Assembly: GCA_964514665.1 (NCBI GenBank)
Contig: CAZESH010000253.1
Location: 1-6,513 of the forward strand
Reading direction: 5' to 3'
Source: CAZESH01 sp964514665
GTDB taxonomy: Bacteria; Bacillota; Bacilli; Paenibacillales; KCTC-25726
Length of the DNA: 6,513 nucleotides
Numbering within the stretch: the first letter of the stretch is position 1; each line of letters begins with the position of its first letter. The translations under genes and the position numbers were made by a program. Of the stretch, positions 5,362 to 6,513 are shown piece by piece. Below the pieces are notes generated by a model, which was not told the DNA's origin, ran no database searches, and worked only from the letters and a program-made list of their open reading frames with translations.

Positions 5362-6513
5362 TCAAATCAACAGATTGAACAGCTGCGGGTCCTTGTTGAT
5401 TTCAATATAGGAAATATTCTTTTCCCGCATCCGTTCAATTAAAGCGTCGTAATCGTCGCTGTTTTTTAATTCAATGCCGACCAAGGCCGGTCCGTTGTCG
5501 CGGTTATTCCTTTTCGTGTACTCAAACCTCGTAATATCGTCCTGCGGTCCCAGCACTTCGTCGATAAACTCGCGCAGAGCACCCGCCCGCTGCGGAAAAT
5601 CGATAATAAAATAATGCTTTAAGCCTTCATAGATCAAAGAGCGCTCCTTAATCTCCTGCATTCGCTCGATATCGTTGTTGCCGCCGCTTATGACGCAGAC
5701 GACGGTTTTGCCGCGGATTTCGTCCTTGAATTGATCCAGCGCCGCAACAGGAAGCGCACCCGCCGGCTCAACGACAATCGCACTGCCGTTATACAGCTCC
5801 AGTATCGAACTGCATGCCTTCCCTTCGGATACAACCGCAATCTCATCCACGACCTGCCGGCAAATTTCAAAGGTGGTTTGACCGACCTGCTTGACCGCCG
5901 CGCCATCAACGAATTTGTCGATCTTCTCCAGAGGGACAACCTTTTGCTGCTCGAACGAATGCTTCATTCCCGGCGCGCCCGCCGGCTCGACACCGATGAT
6001 CTTCGTCTCAGGACTGACGCCCTTGATATAGCTTCCCACACCGGAGGCCAGTCCTCCCCCGCCGATGGTAAGAAATACGGCGTCAAGCGGGTCCGATATC
6101 TGATTCATGATTTCCAGCCCTACCGTGGCTTGGCCGATGATCGTCCGCAAATCATCAAAAGGATGGATGAACACCATCCGCTTTTCCATACCATATGCTT
6201 TCGCTTCCAAATAGGAGTCGTCAAAGGTGTCTCCGGTCAATATCACTTCCACAAACTGCTCGCCGTAAAGCTTGACTTGGGAAATTTTCTGCCGGGGTGT
6301 CGTCGTCGGCATGAAGATTTTGCCCTGAACACCAAGCAGCCTGCAGGAATAAGCGACTCCCTGCGCATGATTGCCTGCGCTTGCACAGACGACCCCGTTT
6401 TTCAGCTCCTCTTTGGACAGGCTTTTCATAAAATGATACGCCCCGCGGATTTTAAACGATCGCACCACCTGAAGATCTTCCCTTTTCAAATAAACGCTGC
6501 ATTCATAACGGCG
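5362..6513 (-). CDS. ilvA: Threonine dehydratase (ammonia-lyase), biosynthetic, 5' end outside the window
   Basis: This PLP enzyme converts L-threonine to 2-oxobutanoate and ammonia, the first step to isoleucine, in the cytoplasm. In the 383 visible residues, counted from the window edge, the Schiff-base lysine is K21 in SFKIRGAY. The SAGNHAQG substrate loop is at 45-52, the phosphate-binding GGGGL at 151-155, and SGGNND near 276-281 contacts the cofactor ring. A single C-terminal ACT-like domain (about 296-383) marks the one-domain Bacillus type (about 420 residues) rather than the two-domain E. coli type. Such domains usually carry isoleucine feedback. The reading frame stays open through the last base (6513), so about 35-40 residues are missing; a TTG at 6489 lies inside a conserved stretch and is not the start. 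Any T-box, CodY site or promoter would be off-window. fetAB follows closely on the same strand. Confidence 0.95.
   Translation of the reverse strand, partial: RRYECSVYLKREDLQVVRSFKIRGAYHFMKSLSKEELKNGVVCASAGNHAQGVAYSCRLLGVQGKIFMPTTTPRQKISQVKLYGEQFVEVILTGDTFDDSYLEAKAYGMEKRMVFIHPFDDLRTIIGQATVGLEIMNQISDPLDAVFLTIGGGGLASGVGSYIKGVSPETKIIGVEPAGAPGMKHSFEQQKVVPLEKIDKFVDGAAVKQVGQTTFEICRQVVDEIAVVSEGKACSSILELYNGSAIVVEPAGALPVAALDQFKDEIRGKTVVCVISGGNNDIERMQEIKERSLIYEGLKHYFIIDFPQRAGALREFIDEVLGPQDDITRFEYTKRNNRDNGPALVGIELKNSDDYDALIERMREKNISYIEINKDPQLFNLLI

Overview
The window reads as a chromosomal segment of a Gram-positive, spore-former-type bacterium (Bacillota). The best guess is Paenibacillaceae, because base composition is moderate, ribosome-binding sites are strong and close to AAAGGAGGT, GTG and possibly TTG starts occur, and the proteins look Bacillus/Paenibacillus-like. 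This is inferred from sequence style and is not a taxonomic proof. All five protein genes lie on the minus strand, so transcription runs from the right end of the window to the left.

In transcription order: (1) positions 6513-5362 hold ilvA, PLP-dependent threonine dehydratase, with its first roughly 35-40 codons outside the window. (2) About 41 bases later come fetA (ATPase) and fetB (permease), which overlap by four bases (ATGA) and form an ABC transporter of the FetAB/YbbLM family, known in E. coli for iron export. (3) After a 159-base gap with a good sigma-A-type promoter and a duplicated operator-like motif comes mntH, an Nramp-family Mn(II) importer, closed by a clear intrinsic terminator at 2336-2376. 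(4) Next is a membrane-anchored PAS-GGDEF-EAL protein whose GGDEF motif is degenerate (DGDDF) while its EAL domain has all the catalytic residues, so it is probably a c-di-GMP phosphodiesterase. (5) Positions 1-287 hold no convincing gene but contain a roughly 192-base imperfect inverted repeat (35-226) that can fold into one long interrupted hairpin. It is the most unexplained object in the window.

Functionally, fetAB next to mntH suggests a metal-balance neighbourhood (iron out, manganese in), a combination that would lower the Fe/Mn ratio under peroxide stress. No terminator is visible between ilvA and fetA, or between fetB and mntH, so read-through from ilvA into the metal genes is possible. 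The GGDEF-EAL gene appears to be its own unit behind the mntH terminator. Most of the window is ordinary, well-conserved housekeeping sequence. The points worth a second look are the large inverted repeat, the two-codon ORF overlapping the GGDEF-EAL start, the duplicated motif before mntH, and the degenerate GGDEF site.
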